DNA of 64,000 bases from Lactobacillus sp. LL6 (GTDB taxonomy: Bacteria; Bacillota; Bacilli; Lactobacillales; Lactobacillaceae), in assembly GCF_007570935.1 (NCBI RefSeq), contig NZ_VLLR01000001.1, forward strand, positions 310,001-374,000, in the 5' to 3' direction. Position 1 is the first letter of the stretch. Every line of letters begins with the position of its first letter. Below are positions 17,468 to 29,565 of this stretch, piece by piece. Under the pieces are notes generated by a model that saw only the letters and a program-made list of their open reading frames with translations, did no database searches and had not been told where the DNA came from. The position numbers were made by a program, and so were the translations under genes.

Positions 17468-18594
17468 TCCCAGGAATTCACCGTCCAGCCGCAGTCCGCG
17501 TTAACTTGGGCGCAATTAAAGAAAATATTGAACAAGAAAAAAAGCATCTAAAGCCAGGTCAAAAATTATTTGCTGTAGTTAAAGCAAATGGTTATGGTCA
17601 TGGTGCTGTAGAAGTAGCTAAAACAGCCCTTGAAGCAGGTGCAGAAGGCTTTTGTGTAGCAATCTTAGATGAAGCATTGGAACTTAGAAGAGCAGGAATT
17701 GTGAAGCCAATTTTGGTATTAGGAGTAACTAGTCCTGAATATGCACCACTTGCTAGTGTAAATGATATTTCACTAACAGTGCCCAATTTAGAATGGCTTA
17801 AAGATGCCCAAGAAGAGCTTAAGCGTGAGCATTTAACTCTTAAAGTTCACTTGGGAATTGATTCTGGAATGGGTAGAATTGGCTTTAATGAAGATGAAGA
17901 ATTTATTGAAGCAAATCATTTTCTTGAAGATAATGAATTCTTCTTTGTGGAAGGGATGTTTGCTCATTTTGCTTCAGCTGATAGTGCAGATGACAGCTAT
18001 TTCAAACATCAAGTTAAGAAGTTTAATCATATGAAGAGTTTGCTTACTATTAAGCCTAAGTGGATTCATATGGATAATACTGCTGCAAGTATCTTTGATA
18101 AAGATATACCAAGTGATATTGTTAGATTTGGAATTGGAATTTATGGATTAAATCCTTCTTCAACTCCAACTACTAAGGATTTGAAATCTAGCATCCCCCT
18201 TCGTCCAGCACTTTCTTTAGTTAGTGAATTGACCCATGTTAAAATAATTCATGAAGGTGATGGTGTAGGATATGGTTCAACTTATGTGGCAGATGGAGAT
18301 AAGATAATTGGAACTGTGCCAATTGGTTATGCAGATGGTTGGATTCGTAAATTCCAAGGCTTCAAGATAAAGGTGGGCGATGAATATTGTCCAATTGTAG
18401 GCCGCGTTTGCATGGATCAATTTATGGTGCTTTTGCCAAAAGAAATGCCAATTGGAACAGAAGTGACTTTAATTTCTGATGATCCAACTGAACCAAATAA
18501 TATTAAGGCAGCAGCTGATTATGTAGATACGATTCACTATGAAGTAGCATGTTTATTAAGTGATCGCTTGCCAAGAGTATATTATCGAGATTAA
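17464..18594 (+). CDS. alr: alanine racemase
   Basis: PLP enzyme that makes D-alanine for peptidoglycan and lipoteichoic acids. The 376-residue protein has the PLP-Lys motif [12 protein letters not shown] (about residue 39), the catalytic Tyr in [10 protein letters not shown] (about 267), and [11 protein letters not shown]. It is translationally coupled to acpS. An intrinsic terminator starts at its stop codon; a near-identical copy lies 4.8 kb downstream. Confidence 0.96.
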   Translation: MIPGIHRPAAVRVNLGAIKENIEQEKKHLKPGQKLFAVVKANGYGHGAVEVAKTALEAGAEGFCVAILDEALELRRAGIVKPILVLGVTSPEYAPLASVNDISLTVPNLEWLKDAQEELKREHLTLKVHLGIDSGMGRIGFNEDEEFIEANHFLEDNEFFFVEGMFAHFASADSADDSYFKHQVKKFNHMKSLLTIKPKWIHMDNTAASIFDKDIPSDIVRFGIGIYGLNPSSTPTTKDLKSSIPLRPALSLVSELTHVKIIHEGDGVGYGSTYVADGDKIIGTVPIGYADGWIRKFQGFKIKVGDEYCPIVGRVCMDQFMVLLPKEMPIGTEVTLISDDPTEPNNIKAAADYVDTIHYEVACLLSDRLPRVYYRD

Positions 18595-18630
18595 AAAACA
18601 GGACTTTCCAATTTGGAAGGTCCTATTTTA
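18593..18630 (+). repeat. alr terminator, copy 1 of a ~39-bp direct repeat
   Basis: Hairpin aggactttcc / ggaaggtcct with a T-rich tail. The same block, with one extra loop base, recurs in the same orientation at 23446-23484 on the other side of the export/immunity island. Confidence 0.88.
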
Positions 18631-18723
18631 GTATTTGTAATAGTAAATGAAGCGCCTAACTTTTGTGGATGAGTAGTATTATAATAACTATATAAGCTAA
18701 GTATATAAAGGAGCTTGAATATT

Positions 18724-19422
18724 ATGAGGATAATTAAAAGTGTTTTTAAATGGATAGGACTAGTAATTTTAGCCTTTTTTGTTTTTGCTTTTATGCAAGT
18801 ACCAGCTGTCGAAGAAACGCCGTCATATCAATTTAATAGTCAAGCTTAATTTAATGAAGCTTTAAAACAGGTAAATTTAGCACATAATATTTGGATGACT
18901 ATAATATTTACAATTATTACATTTATAATTGAATGGTATTTGTGTAAATGGGTAGGAAATAAATTAAATTTTCGACAGCCCATAACTGTTAAAAATACAT
19001 TTGTAGCATTAGTAACTGGTATATTATCATTTGGAGTAGGTCTTTTAGCTATTCTTCCCACCACATCTAATAGTACACATCCAAATATATTTACTGCTAC
19101 ATTAAAAACTAATTTAGGCTTTTTAATAGTTATTAGTTCAATTATTATTGGTCCTATTTTAGAAGAGCTCTTATTTCAAGGTGCAATTCAAAAAGGATTT
19201 TTTAAAAAATTAAATCCATGGTTTTCAATTGTTTTAACGGCTGTTATATTTGCTGCTTGTCATAATATTGCTTGGAATCTAAAATTTTTAAGTAAAGTTA
19301 TAGCAGGCGTATTATATGGATATACTTATCAAAAAACGAATGATATAAAGATGGCTGTCTTATCACATGGGATTAACAATTTAATAGTAACAATATTATT
19401 ATATATTCAAGTATTTAGTTGA
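18724..19422 (+). pseudogene. CPBP-family intramembrane protease, interrupted by a stop codon
   Basis: First of two tandem paralogues of the CPBP (CaaX protease/bacteriocin-processing, Abi) family, often linked to bacteriocin self-immunity. The frame from ATG 18724 runs 41 codons (MRIIKSVFKWIG...NSQA), hits TAA at 18847, then continues in the same frame to 19422. The paralogue has CAA at the matching site (caagctcaattt versus caagcttaattt), so one C-to-T change made the stop. The downstream part keeps EELLFQG and FAACHN. An ATG at 18895 could start a shortened protein. Confidence 0.85.
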
Positions 19423-19483
19423 ACACATAATAATATATTTATTTAGAATTATAGTTCTTAAGTATTTAAAGAAGTGAGAAAGA

Positions 19484-20173
19484 ATGAAAATAGTAAAAAA
19501 AATTTTTAAATGGTTGGGTTTAGTATTTATGGCGTTATTAACGGCAATATTTGTTCAGGTTCCGTCCGTGGAGGGAACTCCTGCTTTTGAAACTAATAGT
19601 CAAGCTCAATTTAATGAAGCGATGAAATCAGTAAATTTGATACATCATATTTCTATAGTTGTTATTTTTACTGTTATTACACTAGTAATGGAATATTATT
19701 TGTGTAAATGGGCAGGAAATAAATTGAATTTAAGAAGTAAAATCTGTGTTAATTATTTTTTCTGGGCAGTAATAATAGGAATTATATCTTTTTTAGCAGG
19801 GATATTAATCTTAAGACCAGGTAATTCTACAAATAATATATACTCTGAAACACTAAAATCTAAAATGTCATTTTTGTTAATTATAACTGTAAATTTTATT
19901 GGACCAACATTAGAAGAATTATTGTTTCAAGGCGTGATTCAAAAGGGTTTTTTTAAGCAATTAAATCCGTGGTTGGCTATTGTTTTAACTTCTATTATTT
20001 TTGCAGCTTTCCATAATATTACATTAAATTTATACTTTTTAAGCAATTTTATTTCAGGATTACTTTTTGGATATATTTATCAAAAGACTAATGATATTAA
20101 GTATCCCATTATATCGCATTGTATAAACAATTTGACTACAACTATAATTATGTGTATATCAATATTTTTATAA
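19484..20173 (+). CDS. CPBP-family intramembrane metalloprotease, possible immunity protein
   Basis: Intact paralogue (229 residues) of the interrupted gene before it. It has about six to seven hydrophobic segments and the CPBP motifs: Glu-Glu in GPTLEELLFQGVIQKGFF, FAAFHN with the metal-binding His, and SHCINN. Members of this family next to bacteriocin genes often give self-protection. It has a weak purine-rich ribosome-binding site and lies 14 bases before the C39 transporter gene. The immunity role is inferred from context; no bacteriocin structural gene is visible nearby. Confidence 0.82.
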   Translation: MKIVKKIFKWLGLVFMALLTAIFVQVPSVEGTPAFETNSQAQFNEAMKSVNLIHHISIVVIFTVITLVMEYYLCKWAGNKLNLRSKICVNYFFWAVIIGIISFLAGILILRPGNSTNNIYSETLKSKMSFLLIITVNFIGPTLEELLFQGVIQKGFFKQLNPWLAIVLTSIIFAAFHNITLNLYFLSNFISGLLFGYIYQKTNDIKYPIISHCINNLTTTIIMCISIFL

Positions 20174-20187
20174 TTTAGGAGAAGACT

Positions 20188-22334
20188 ATGTTAAATAAAG
20201 ACTACATCCCTCAAATAGATGAAAGTGATTGTGGAGCTGCTTGTCTTGCGATGATTTTGAAACACTATAATTCAGATGTTTCAATTGCATATATTCGTAA
20301 TTTAGCTCATACAAATACAGAGGGAACTACTGCATTAGGACTAGTAAAAACAGCAGAAAAATTAAACTTTGAAACTAAAGCAATCAAAGCAGATATGAGC
20401 TTGTTTAATGGTGAAAATATTCCACTTCCTTGTATTGTACACGTAGTTAAAAATGGTGTTTTACACTATTATGTAGTCTTAAAAGTGAAAAATAATTATC
20501 TAGTAATAGCAGATCCTGATCCACGAGTTAAGGTAACTAAAATGAATAAAAGTGAGTTCGCTAAACAGTGGAGTGGGATTGCTATTTTTATGGTTCCTAG
20601 ACCTAACTATAGTCCTATTAAACAATCTAAACATACGCTATTATCGTTTTTACCAAGATTATTTAAACAACGAAAGTTGATTATTAATATTATTTTGGCA
20701 GCTCTTATGATTACAATTATAAGTATTGTTGGATCATATTTCTTACAAACTGTAATTGATACCTACATTCCTAATGATATGCATAATACATTAATAATTA
20801 TTGCATTAGGACTATTTGTATTTTATGTTTTTCAAGCTTTATTTACCTATGCTCAAAACTTTTTACTTACAATTTTTGGGCAAAGATTTTCAATTGAAAT
20901 TATATTAGGATATATTCGACATATTTTTACTCTTCCTATGGATTTTTTTGCTACTAGAAGAACAGGAGAAATTACCTCCCGATTTAATGATGCTAGTAAA
21001 ATTATTGATGCATTAGCTAGTGTTGTAGTTTCTATGCTTTTAGATTTGGCAATTGTCATAATTATGGGAATTATATTAGCAATTCAAAATGCTACATTAT
21101 TTTGGATAACAATGGTATCATTACCAATCTATGTGGTAATAATTATGTCTTTTGTAAATTCATTTGAAAAATTGAATCAAAAAGAGATGGAAAGTGGGGC
21201 AGTTTTAAGTTCTTCGATTATTGAAGATATTAGAGGGATTGAAACTATCAAGTCTTTAAATAGTGAAGATGAACGTTATTTTAAAGTTGACAGTGAATTT
21301 GTTGACTATTTACGAAAAGGATTAAAGTATTCAAAAGCCGATATTTTGCAACAAGCGCTAAAACTAATAACTCAATTGTCATTAACATTAGTAGTTTTAA
21401 CAGTTGGTGCAATATTGGTGATGCATAATAGAATGTCAGTAGGTCAACTTATGACATATAATGCACTGCTTGGGTATTTTGTTAATCCTTTGCAAAATGT
21501 AATTAATTTACAAACTAAATTGCAAAGTGCGCGTGTAGCTAATAATCGATTAAATGAAGTTTATTTAGTAAAAAGTGAATTTGAAAAAAAGCGTCCTATA
21601 AATAAGGTTAAGCAATTGGTTGGAAATATTAGTTTTAAAAATATTGAGTATCAATATGGATATGGTCAATTAGTATTAAAGGGTATTAATTTAAATATTA
21701 AATTTGGTAATAAATTAACTATAGTTGGTATGAGCGGATCAGGAAAATCTACATTGATGAAATTACTAGTAGGTTTTTTGAGCCAACTAAAGGAGAAATA
21801 GTATTAAATTCAAATTCTTTAAAAGAAATTAATCGACATACTTTAAGGACATATGTAAATTATACTCCGCAAGAACCATATGTATTTTCAGGTACAATTT
21901 TAGAAAATTTAAAATTAGGAAATCGTGATGGAATATCTGAAGAAGATATTATAAAGGCCTGCCATATTGCAGTGATTGATAAAGATATTGAGAAAATGCC
22001 ACTGCAATATGATACTAAATTAGATGAAACCGGTAGTATATTGTCAGGAGGACAAAGACAAAGAATTACTATTGCAAGAGCTTTATTGTCTCCGGCAAAA
22101 GTTTTGATTCTAGATGAAGCAACTAGTGGTTTAGATGCTATAACTGAAAGAAAATTAGTTGATAATTTGATGAATTTAAAAGATATGACCATTATTTTTA
22201 TTGCTCATAGATTATCAATTGCTCGAAGAACAAATAATATTGTTGTATTAAATGATGGTAAAATTGTTGAGCAAGGAACACATCAGGAACTTATGAAGAG
22301 ACACGGTTTTTATTATGATTTGGTAGAAGGTTAG
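20188..22334 (+). pseudogene. peptidase-containing bacteriocin ABC transporter (C39), frameshifted
   Basis: LcnC/LagD-type exporter that cleaves double-glycine leaders and exports the peptide. The N-terminal C39 peptidase has catalytic Cys (DESDCGAACLAMIL), His (VLHYYVVLK) and Asp (IADPD). A six-helix membrane domain and Walker A (GMSGSGKST) follow. The frame then ends at TAG after ...LLVGFLSQLKEK. Adding one T to the T6 run at 21775-21780 restores GFFEPTKGEIV and joins the remaining ATPase (SGGQRQR, LILDEATS, AHRLS) to 22334, giving a full-length exporter. Either a true mutation, a slippage-prone tract or a sequencing error. Confidence 0.88.
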
Positions 22335-22342
22335 GTATTTAA

Positions 22343-23437
22343 ATGAATAAAAAATATCTTGAAAGTAGTGAATTTTATTCCGCAAGATTTAATAATTTTT
22401 CTACCATGATAATAATTCCAGTTTTTATTTTGTTAGTTACAATAGTTTTATTTTCATTTATTGGAAAACGAGAGATAGATATTGATGGAATGGGGACAAT
22501 TGAACCTGCTGAAGGAATTGCAAATGTTCAAGCTAGTGTAAATGGCAAAATAATTTATAGTGCTTTAAAAGAAGGGAAAATGGTAAAGAAAAATCAAATT
22601 TTATTACGATATAGTAGCAAAGAAAATAAAACTAAACTTGGCTTATATCAAAGTGAAAAAGAATCACTTACTGAACAAATATCTGATTTAAAACTTTTAA
22701 GAAAGGGAATACAATCAAATACCAATGTATTTTTATATAAGGATAAATTTGGATATAAAAATGCTTTAAATGATTATTTGGCTCAACGAAAAACATATTT
22801 AATTGAAAATGAGCAATTACGTAATGAATCTAAAAAGCGTAAAGGAAAATTAAGTAAAGTAAATAAATATACTATAGAGGAAAATAATCAAAAAATAGAT
22901 ATTTTACAATCAAAGGAATTACAACAAAATTCCCAAGATATAATTAAGGCTCAGGAACAATTAAAAGAACTTAAAAGTAATATTGCCAATATTCATATAC
23001 AAGATAAGGAATATACTGTAAAAGCTTCTAGAGATGGTGTATTGCATATTAATAATCAATATGCAGAAAATAAGTATATAAATCCTGGAGTCAATGTTGC
23101 AGAAATTTATCCTAATTTGAGTAATCAAAACTCCGTTAAATTGATTACATATATATCAGCAGCTGATATATCTTCTGTTAAAGTAGGTCAAGAGATGAGA
23201 TTTAAAGTAACGAGAAATGTTCCAAAAGATGTCATTCTGTCTGGAATAATAAATGATATTAGTGTATCATCTATGAATTCAAATAAAGGAAATTATTATT
23301 GCGTAACTGCATTAGCTAAAGTAACAAACAGTCAAAAAAATCAATTAAAATATGGAATGGATGGCAGTGTTTCAATTATAACTGGAAAAACTACTTTCTT
23401 TAATTATTATAAATCTAAAGTGTTTGGAAATAATTGA
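22343..23437 (+). CDS. bacteriocin secretion accessory protein, HlyD/LcnD-like
   Basis: Membrane-fusion-type partner of the C39 exporter. The 364-residue protein has one N-terminal membrane segment (STMIIIPVFILLVTIVLFSF), a lipoyl-like half motif (ANVQASVNGKIIYSALKEGKMVKKNQIL), a long Lys/Glu/Gln-rich coiled coil, then the C-terminal half motif (YTVKASRDGVLHI) and beta domain. It is shorter than typical LcnD proteins. It starts eight bases after the exporter frame ends and is followed by the copied alr terminator. The gene is very AT-rich. Confidence 0.82.
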   Translation: MNKKYLESSEFYSARFNNFSTMIIIPVFILLVTIVLFSFIGKREIDIDGMGTIEPAEGIANVQASVNGKIIYSALKEGKMVKKNQILLRYSSKENKTKLGLYQSEKESLTEQISDLKLLRKGIQSNTNVFLYKDKFGYKNALNDYLAQRKTYLIENEQLRNESKKRKGKLSKVNKYTIEENNQKIDILQSKELQQNSQDIIKAQEQLKELKSNIANIHIQDKEYTVKASRDGVLHINNQYAENKYINPGVNVAEIYPNLSNQNSVKLITYISAADISSVKVGQEMRFKVTRNVPKDVILSGIINDISVSSMNSNKGNYYCVTALAKVTNSQKNQLKYGMDGSVSIITGKTTFFNYYKSKVFGNN

Positions 23438-23445
23438 GTATAAAG

Positions 23446-23484
23446 AAAAAACAGGACTTTCCAAATTTGGAAGGTCCTATTTTA
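23446..23484. repeat. terminator, copy 2 of the alr terminator repeat
   Basis: Same sequence and orientation as 18593-18630 with one extra A in the loop. It lies between the convergent HlyD-like and CBS-domain genes and can end both. Confidence 0.88.
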
Positions 23485-23490
23485 ATACAA

Positions 23491-24195
23491 TTATTCAATT
23501 GGTTCGTTAATGAATACGCCCGGGTTTTCATCACTCATAATTGTCATTCCCGCTTGCAAGTCTTCAATTTCAGAGACCACATAACCCTTCTTTTGTAATT
23601 TTTCGACAACTGTTTTCATAGTTGTTTCAGAAACACCACTTGGCAACGTAAAGAGGGTTCGACGAACAAAATTACCACCAAGTTCACCAGCAGAAGCATC
23701 AAGTGTCATTACACTAGCCATGTTGGAATATTTAGAGATGATTTTTGACATTTTAACTAAGTTTCCGCGAGTATTATCTGATAAAACTGTTAAGACATAT
23801 GAACCATGTTTAATGTTCCAAGCATCAGATAACATTCTTAAAAGAGCTGCGTGAGTTAAAATACCGTAAAATCTGTTATCTTCATCAAGTACAGAAATAT
23901 AAGGTAAGTCTTTGATATTGAAGAAAACTTTGAAGAATGGTGAGTTAACTTTAATAGTTTTGGTTGCATTCTTAAGTAAATAAGTTACAGGTAAAGTCAT
24001 ATCGCCGCCTTGGGATTTATGACGGTAGATGTGCATCTTGTAAATATTGCCGCGGAAGATTGTACCAGTATCATCTAAGATAGGAACACATCTAAAGCCA
24101 GAATCTTCAAGAATCTTTAATGCTTCTTCTAAAGTTGCTTTTTCATTGACTGTAGTCAAGTAGTCCTTTTTAAGAACCAATGATTTAATAAGCAT
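23491..24195 (-). CDS. cbpA: CBS-domain protein with C-terminal ACT-like region, CbpA-like
   Basis: Cytoplasmic regulatory protein of 234 residues. It has a tandem CBS pair (DYLTTVNEKATLEEALKIL... FRCVPILDD and ...LPYISVLDEDNRFYGILTHAALL) followed by an ACT-like domain from about residue 130. This CBS plus ACT layout matches the c-di-AMP-binding CbpA proteins of Listeria and relatives; ligand binding is inferred from architecture. It starts at ATG with GGAGG upstream and sits alone, convergent with the export island. Confidence 0.75.
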   Translation of the reverse strand: MLIKSLVLKKDYLTTVNEKATLEEALKILEDSGFRCVPILDDTGTIFRGNIYKMHIYRHKSQGGDMTLPVTYLLKNATKTIKVNSPFFKVFFNIKDLPYISVLDEDNRFYGILTHAALLRMLSDAWNIKHGSYVLTVLSDNTRGNLVKMSKIISKYSNMASVMTLDASAGELGGNFVRRTLFTLPSGVSETTMKTVVEKLQKKGYVVSEIEDLQAGMTIMSDENPGVFINEPIE

Positions 24196-24239
24196 ATTTT
24201 GTCCTCCAATGGATGTTCATGTATAAAAGTTTGCACATA

Positions 24240-24248
24240 ATTATAGCA
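24240..24248 (-). promoter_or_regulatory. extended -10 promoter of the CBS-domain gene
   Basis: The minus strand reads TGCTATAAT, a perfect extended -10, about 45 bases before the start codon. No clear -35. Confidence 0.55.
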
Positions 24249-24326
24249 CAGGTATATTTAAAATTAAATATAAATTAAAACACCTTAACTAAAAACTCAA
24301 CTCTATTTTAGCATTTTAAACAAAAG

Positions 24327-24358
24327 AAAAAAGCATCTTCTTAATGAAGATGCTTTTT
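24327..24358 (-). terminator. terminator of ldh
   Basis: Perfect stem aaaaagcatcttc / gaagatgcttttt with a 5-nt loop, placed 16 bases after the ldh stop on the minus strand. Confidence 0.92.
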
Positions 24359-24373
24359 AATGTAAATATGGAA

Positions 24374-25360
<987 letters not shown>

Positions 25361-25387
25361 TTAATTAGTGATTATGTTAACAAAAGC

Positions 25388-25417
25388 ATTATATCATGGA
25401 AAACGCATTTTTGTCAG
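25388..25417 (-). promoter_or_regulatory. ldh: strong ldh promoter
   Basis: The minus strand has CTGACA, an 18-base spacer and TATAAT, with TG upstream (TGATATAAT), combining a -35 with an extended -10. Confidence 0.75.
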
Positions 25418-25463
25418 CAATTGCTATTTAATAGGCGCAAAAATAAATGATTTTTCCAGTTTG

Positions 25464-25472
25464 TGTTATAGT
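25464..25472 (+). promoter_or_regulatory. pth: extended -10 promoter upstream of pth
   Basis: TGTTATAGT lies about 33 bases before the pth start codon. No clear -35. Confidence 0.5.
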
Positions 25473-25505
25473 AGAAAAAGAAAAAATAGAGGAGTATATA
25501 ATATA

Positions 25506-26063
25506 ATGAAAATTATTGCAGGTTTAGGAAATCCAGGTAAAAAATACGATAGAACTAAGCACAATACTGGTTTTATGGCACTTGATAATTATTTAGAAAA
25601 AAATAATCTAACTTTAGACAAAGATAAGTTCGATGGAAAGTGGACTAAGCAAAAAATCAACGGTGAAGATGTGGTATTGCTTGAGCCACAAACCTTCATG
25701 AATGATTCTGGTAAGTCAGTTGCACAAGTTGCAAACTTTTTCAAAGTTAAGCCAGAAGATGTCTTAATTATTCAAGATGATATGGATATGCCAATTGGAA
25801 AAATCCGTATTCGTGCAAATGGTAAGTCAGGTGGTCACAATGGAATTAAGAGTATTATTCGCGATTTAGGGACTGAAAAGTTTAATAGATTGAAAATTGG
25901 TATTCGCCATCCAGAAAAAACTAGCGTTGTATCTTGGGTACTTACCCCATTTGATAAAGACCAACAAAAATTGATGGATGACGCATTTAATACTAGTGAA
26001 GGAATTATTGATGACTTTATAAATGGTCATGATAGTCAATATTTAATGAACAAGTACAATTAA
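25506..26063 (+). CDS. pth: peptidyl-tRNA hydrolase
   Basis: Releases tRNA from peptidyl-tRNAs that drop off the ribosome. It has GLGNPGKKYDRTKHNTGF with the catalytic His and conserved Asn, the QDDMDMPIG Asp motif and GKSGGHNGIKSI. The true start is ATG 25506 (AGAGGAG upstream; 185 residues); the longer frame upstream runs into the ldh promoter region. It opens a long plus-strand run pth-mfd-rqcP-divIC-tilS as in many Firmicutes. Confidence 0.96.
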   Translation: MKIIAGLGNPGKKYDRTKHNTGFMALDNYLEKNNLTLDKDKFDGKWTKQKINGEDVVLLEPQTFMNDSGKSVAQVANFFKVKPEDVLIIQDDMDMPIGKIRIRANGKSGGHNGIKSIIRDLGTEKFNRLKIGIRHPEKTSVVSWVLTPFDKDQQKLMDDAFNTSEGIIDDFINGHDSQYLMNKYN

Positions 26064-26064
26064 A

Positions 26065-29000
26065 ATGCAGGTAACAGATTTTTTAAAACAAGATCAAGAA
26101 TTAACAGATTTTATTCAAAAAACTAAAAAAGTAAAGAACTCAATGGTCACTGGCGCAAGCGCCGGTGCTTTTAGTCTGCTTTTAAAAGAAATTCAAAGTG
26201 GAATTGATGGTCCTTTAATAGTAATTGAAGAAAATGAAAATAAGGCTCAAAATACTTACGCCAAATTAAATTCAATCATGCCTAATGGAACTGTTGAGAT
26301 TTTTCCAGTAGATGCAACAATTGCTACTCAATCTGCCATCCAGTCTCCAGATGAGATGGCTAGCAGAATCTCAGCACTTAATTTGCTCTTGTCAGGTAAG
26401 GGGATTGTGGTTACTACGCCGCAAGGGCTGCAGTATAAGTTATCTACTCCAGTTGATTTTCAAAATGCTAAAAAGAAGTTTGCTCCTGAAATGGAGTACA
26501 ACTTAAAGGAATTAAATTCTTGGCTAGTAGAATCAGGCTATAAAAAAGAAGCCATGATTGCTAGACCGGGAGAGTTTGCAATTCGTGGAGATATTTTGGA
26601 TATTTATCCGTTAGATCAAGAAAATCCAATTAGAATTGAATTCTTTGGTGATGAAATTGATACTATTAAAGAATTTGATTTAGCAACTCAACGCAGTATT
26701 GAAGAAGTTGAAGCAGTAGTTATTGCTGCAGCTCAAGATCGTGTTTTTTCAACTAAAGAAATAAAACAAGCTGCTTCAAAAATTCAAGAGCAAATGGCTA
26801 ATGCACCAGCTCCAGAAAAAAGTGTCAAAGATCACTTTACTCAAAGCTTAGACGAATTAAATGCAGGAGACTTGCCAAGTAATTATTCTTTTTTGGTTGA
26901 CTTTTTAATTGAAAAACCAAGCAGCTTATTAGAATATTTACCTAAAAATGGTGAAATTTTACTTAATGATTGGCCTTTAATTGAACAAAATGTAAAAACC
27001 GTTGATGAGCAAAATGCTAGTTTTATTGATGATGAATTAAAAACTGGGGCATTTTTGCCAGGACAAGAATTGCGGGAAAACTTTAAAGAAGTTCTGAAAA
27101 AAGATCAACATCATCGGATTTATTTTTCATTATTTCAAAGAAGCTTAGGGCGTATTCGCTTAGGACAAATATTTAATTGGGCAACTAGAGAACCTGAACA
27201 ATTCTTTAGTCAAATGCCAATGATTAAAACAGAAATTGAATCTTATCAAAAATCAGGATTAACTGTTGTTTTACAAGCTGATAATAAAAAAAGAGCTAAG
27301 CAAATGCAGGAAAATTTTGAAGATTTTGGTTTAACAATTCCTGTTGTAGATAAAAAAGATTTGCTTGAAAATAGAACCCAAATTACGGTTGATGGGTTTA
27401 GCCAAGGCTTTAATTTACCAAACTCTAACTTTGTTTATTTAACTGAAAGAGAGTTGTTTAACAAGCAAAATAAGCCCAAACGCCGAATTAAAACTCTTGA
27501 AAACGCCCAAAGATTACGCAATTATACTGAATTAAAGCCGGGTGATTATGTAGTTCATATTAATCACGGAATTGGCCGTTTTGAAGGAATTCAAACTTTA
27601 GAAAATAATGGTGTAAAGCGGGATTATATAACAATCACTTATCAAAAAGGTGACCAATTATTTGTTCCAGCTGATCAATTAAGCTTAGTACAAAAATATG
27701 TAGCCTCTGAAGGTAAAACTCCCCACATCAATAAACTTGGTGGTAGTGAATGGGCTAAGACTAAGCGTAAAGTTCAATCAAAAGTAGAAGATATTGCTGA
27801 TAACTTGATTGATTTATATGCAAAACGTGAAGCTGAAAAGGGTTTTGCTTTTTCTCCAGATGATGATTTACAACGTAAGTTTGAAGATGCTTTTCCATAT
27901 GTGGAAACCCCAGATCAGCTTCGTTCAAGTAAAGAAATCAAAGAAGATATGGAAAAACCAAAACCAATGGATCGCTTGGTTGTAGGAGATGTTGGTTTTG
28001 GTAAAACTGAAGTGGCAATGAGAGCTGCTTTTAAGGCAGTTCAAGATAATAAGCAAGTTGCTTTTTTAGTGCCGACAACAATTCTTGCACAGCAGCATTT
28101 TGAAAATATGCAGGACCGTTTCAAAGATTTTCCTGTAAATATTGCAATGTTATCTCGTTTTCAAACACCAACAGAATCTAAGCGAATCATTGAAGAACTA
28201 AAAGAAGGCAAAATTGATATTGTCGTTGGAACTCACCGAATTTTGTCCAAAGATGTAGAGTTTAATGACTTAGGTCTTTTGATAGTTGATGAAGAGCAGC
28301 GCTTCGGGGTTAAACATAAAGAGCGTCTCAAGCAATTAAAAGCAAATATTGATGTATTAGCTTTAACCGCTACACCAATTCCGCGGACACTTCATATGTC
28401 AATGGTTGGTGTACGTGACTTATCAGTTATGGAAACACCTCCACAGAATCGTTATCCTATTCAAACTTATGTTATGGAGCAAATTCCTAGTGTAGTTAGG
28501 GATGCGTGTTTACGTGAAATGCAACGAGATGGTCAAGTTTTTTATTTACATAATAGAATTGGTGATATTGATGAAGTTGTACAGAATTTACAAGCACTTT
28601 TACCAAATGCTAGAATCGCAAGTGCTCACGGACGCATGAGTCAAAATCAACTTGAAGATATTCTGTATCGTTTTTTAAATCGTGAGTTTGATATCTTAGT
28701 AACAACAACAATTATTGAAACTGGAATTGATATGCCAAATGTTAACACCATGATTATTGAGGATGCTGATAAATATGGCTTAAGTCAGCTTTATCAATTA
28801 CGAGGTAGAATTGGTCGAAGTGCTCGCTTAGCATATGCTTACTTCTTATATCAACCAAATAAAGTTTTAACTGAAGTTGGAGAAAAGCGTCTTGACGCTA
28901 TTCGCGACTTTACAGAACTTGGTTCAGGATTTAAAATTGCAATGCGCGACTTATCAATTCGTGGAGCTGGTAATATGCTTGGTGCGCAGCAACATGGCTT

Positions 29001-29556
29001 TATTGATAGTGTTGGGTATGATTTGTATTCACAAATGCTTAGTGATGCTATTAAAGCACGAAAAGGCAAAGCGATTGTTAAAAAGACTAATGCTGAAATT
29101 GACCTTGGCTTTGAATCTTATATTCCTGATAGTTATATACCTGATCAAGAAGAAAAGATTGAATTTTATAAGAAAATAAAAGAGGCTACAAATGAAAGTG
29201 AACTTGATAATATTCAAGATGAATTAATTGATCGTTTTGGAGATTATCCACTTCCTGTAGAAAATCTGCTTGCAATAGCTAATTTAAAAGTTGAGGCAGA
29301 TTTGACGCAAGCTTTAATGGTTGCAAAAGTTAACGGTAAAATTAAAGTAGAATTTAATCAAGCAGCTTCTCGGGAATTAGAAGGACCGAATATCTTTAAG
29401 TCCCTTGAGCATGTAAACATGAAAGCACGAGTTAGTTTGACACCAGAGAAAAATTTGGTTGTTTTGTTACAGGAACCCGATAAAATGAATAATCGAATGC
29501 TAGTTAATGAGTTAACTACTTTTTTAAAAGCAGCTGGTGACATTATTAATCGATAG
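26065..29556 (+). CDS. mfd: transcription-repair coupling factor
   Basis: ATP-driven DNA translocase that removes RNA polymerase stalled at lesions and recruits UvrA. The 1163-residue protein has a UvrB-like N-terminal region, a CarD-like polymerase-interacting domain ([20 protein letters not shown], near 490), helicase motifs ([11 protein letters not shown] near 640, [10 protein letters not shown] near 740, [18 protein letters not shown]) and the C-terminal TRCF domain. It starts one base after the pth stop; no clear ribosome-binding site, so it is probably translationally coupled to pth. Confidence 0.96.
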   Translation: MQVTDFLKQDQELTDFIQKTKKVKNSMVTGASAGAFSLLLKEIQSGIDGPLIVIEENENKAQNTYAKLNSIMPNGTVEIFPVDATIATQSAIQSPDEMASRISALNLLLSGKGIVVTTPQGLQYKLSTPVDFQNAKKKFAPEMEYNLKELNSWLVESGYKKEAMIARPGEFAIRGDILDIYPLDQENPIRIEFFGDEIDTIKEFDLATQRSIEEVEAVVIAAAQDRVFSTKEIKQAASKIQEQMANAPAPEKSVKDHFTQSLDELNAGDLPSNYSFLVDFLIEKPSSLLEYLPKNGEILLNDWPLIEQNVKTVDEQNASFIDDELKTGAFLPGQELRENFKEVLKKDQHHRIYFSLFQRSLGRIRLGQIFNWATREPEQFFSQMPMIKTEIESYQKSGLTVVLQADNKKRAKQMQENFEDFGLTIPVVDKKDLLENRTQITVDGFSQGFNLPNSNFVYLTERELFNKQNKPKRRIKTLENAQRLRNYTELKPGDYVVHINHGIGRFEGIQTLENNGVKRDYITITYQKGDQLFVPADQLSLVQKYVASEGKTPHINKLGGSEWAKTKRKVQSKVEDIADNLIDLYAKREAEKGFAFSPDDDLQRKFEDAFPYVETPDQLRSSKEIKEDMEKPKPMDRLVVGDVGFGKTEVAMRAAFKAVQDNKQVAFLVPTTILAQQHFENMQDRFKDFPVNIAMLSRFQTPTESKRIIEELKEGKIDIVVGTHRILSKDVEFNDLGLLIVDEEQRFGVKHKERLKQLKANIDVLALTATPIPRTLHMSMVGVRDLSVMETPPQNRYPIQTYVMEQIPSVVRDACLREMQRDGQVFYLHNRIGDIDEVVQNLQALLPNARIASAHGRMSQNQLEDILYRFLNREFDILVTTTIIETGIDMPNVNTMIIEDADKYGLSQLYQLRGRIGRSARLAYAYFLYQPNKVLTEVGEKRLDAIRDFTELGSGFKIAMRDLSIRGAGNMLGAQQHGFIDSVGYDLYSQMLSDAIKARKGKAIVKKTNAEIDLGFESYIPDSYIPDQEEKIEFYKKIKEATNESELDNIQDELIDRFGDYPLPVENLLAIANLKVEADLTQALMVAKVNGKIKVEFNQAASRELEGPNIFKSLEHVNMKARVSLTPEKNLVVLLQEPDKMNNRMLVNELTTFLKAAGDIINR

Positions 29557-29565
29557 GAGAAAAAT

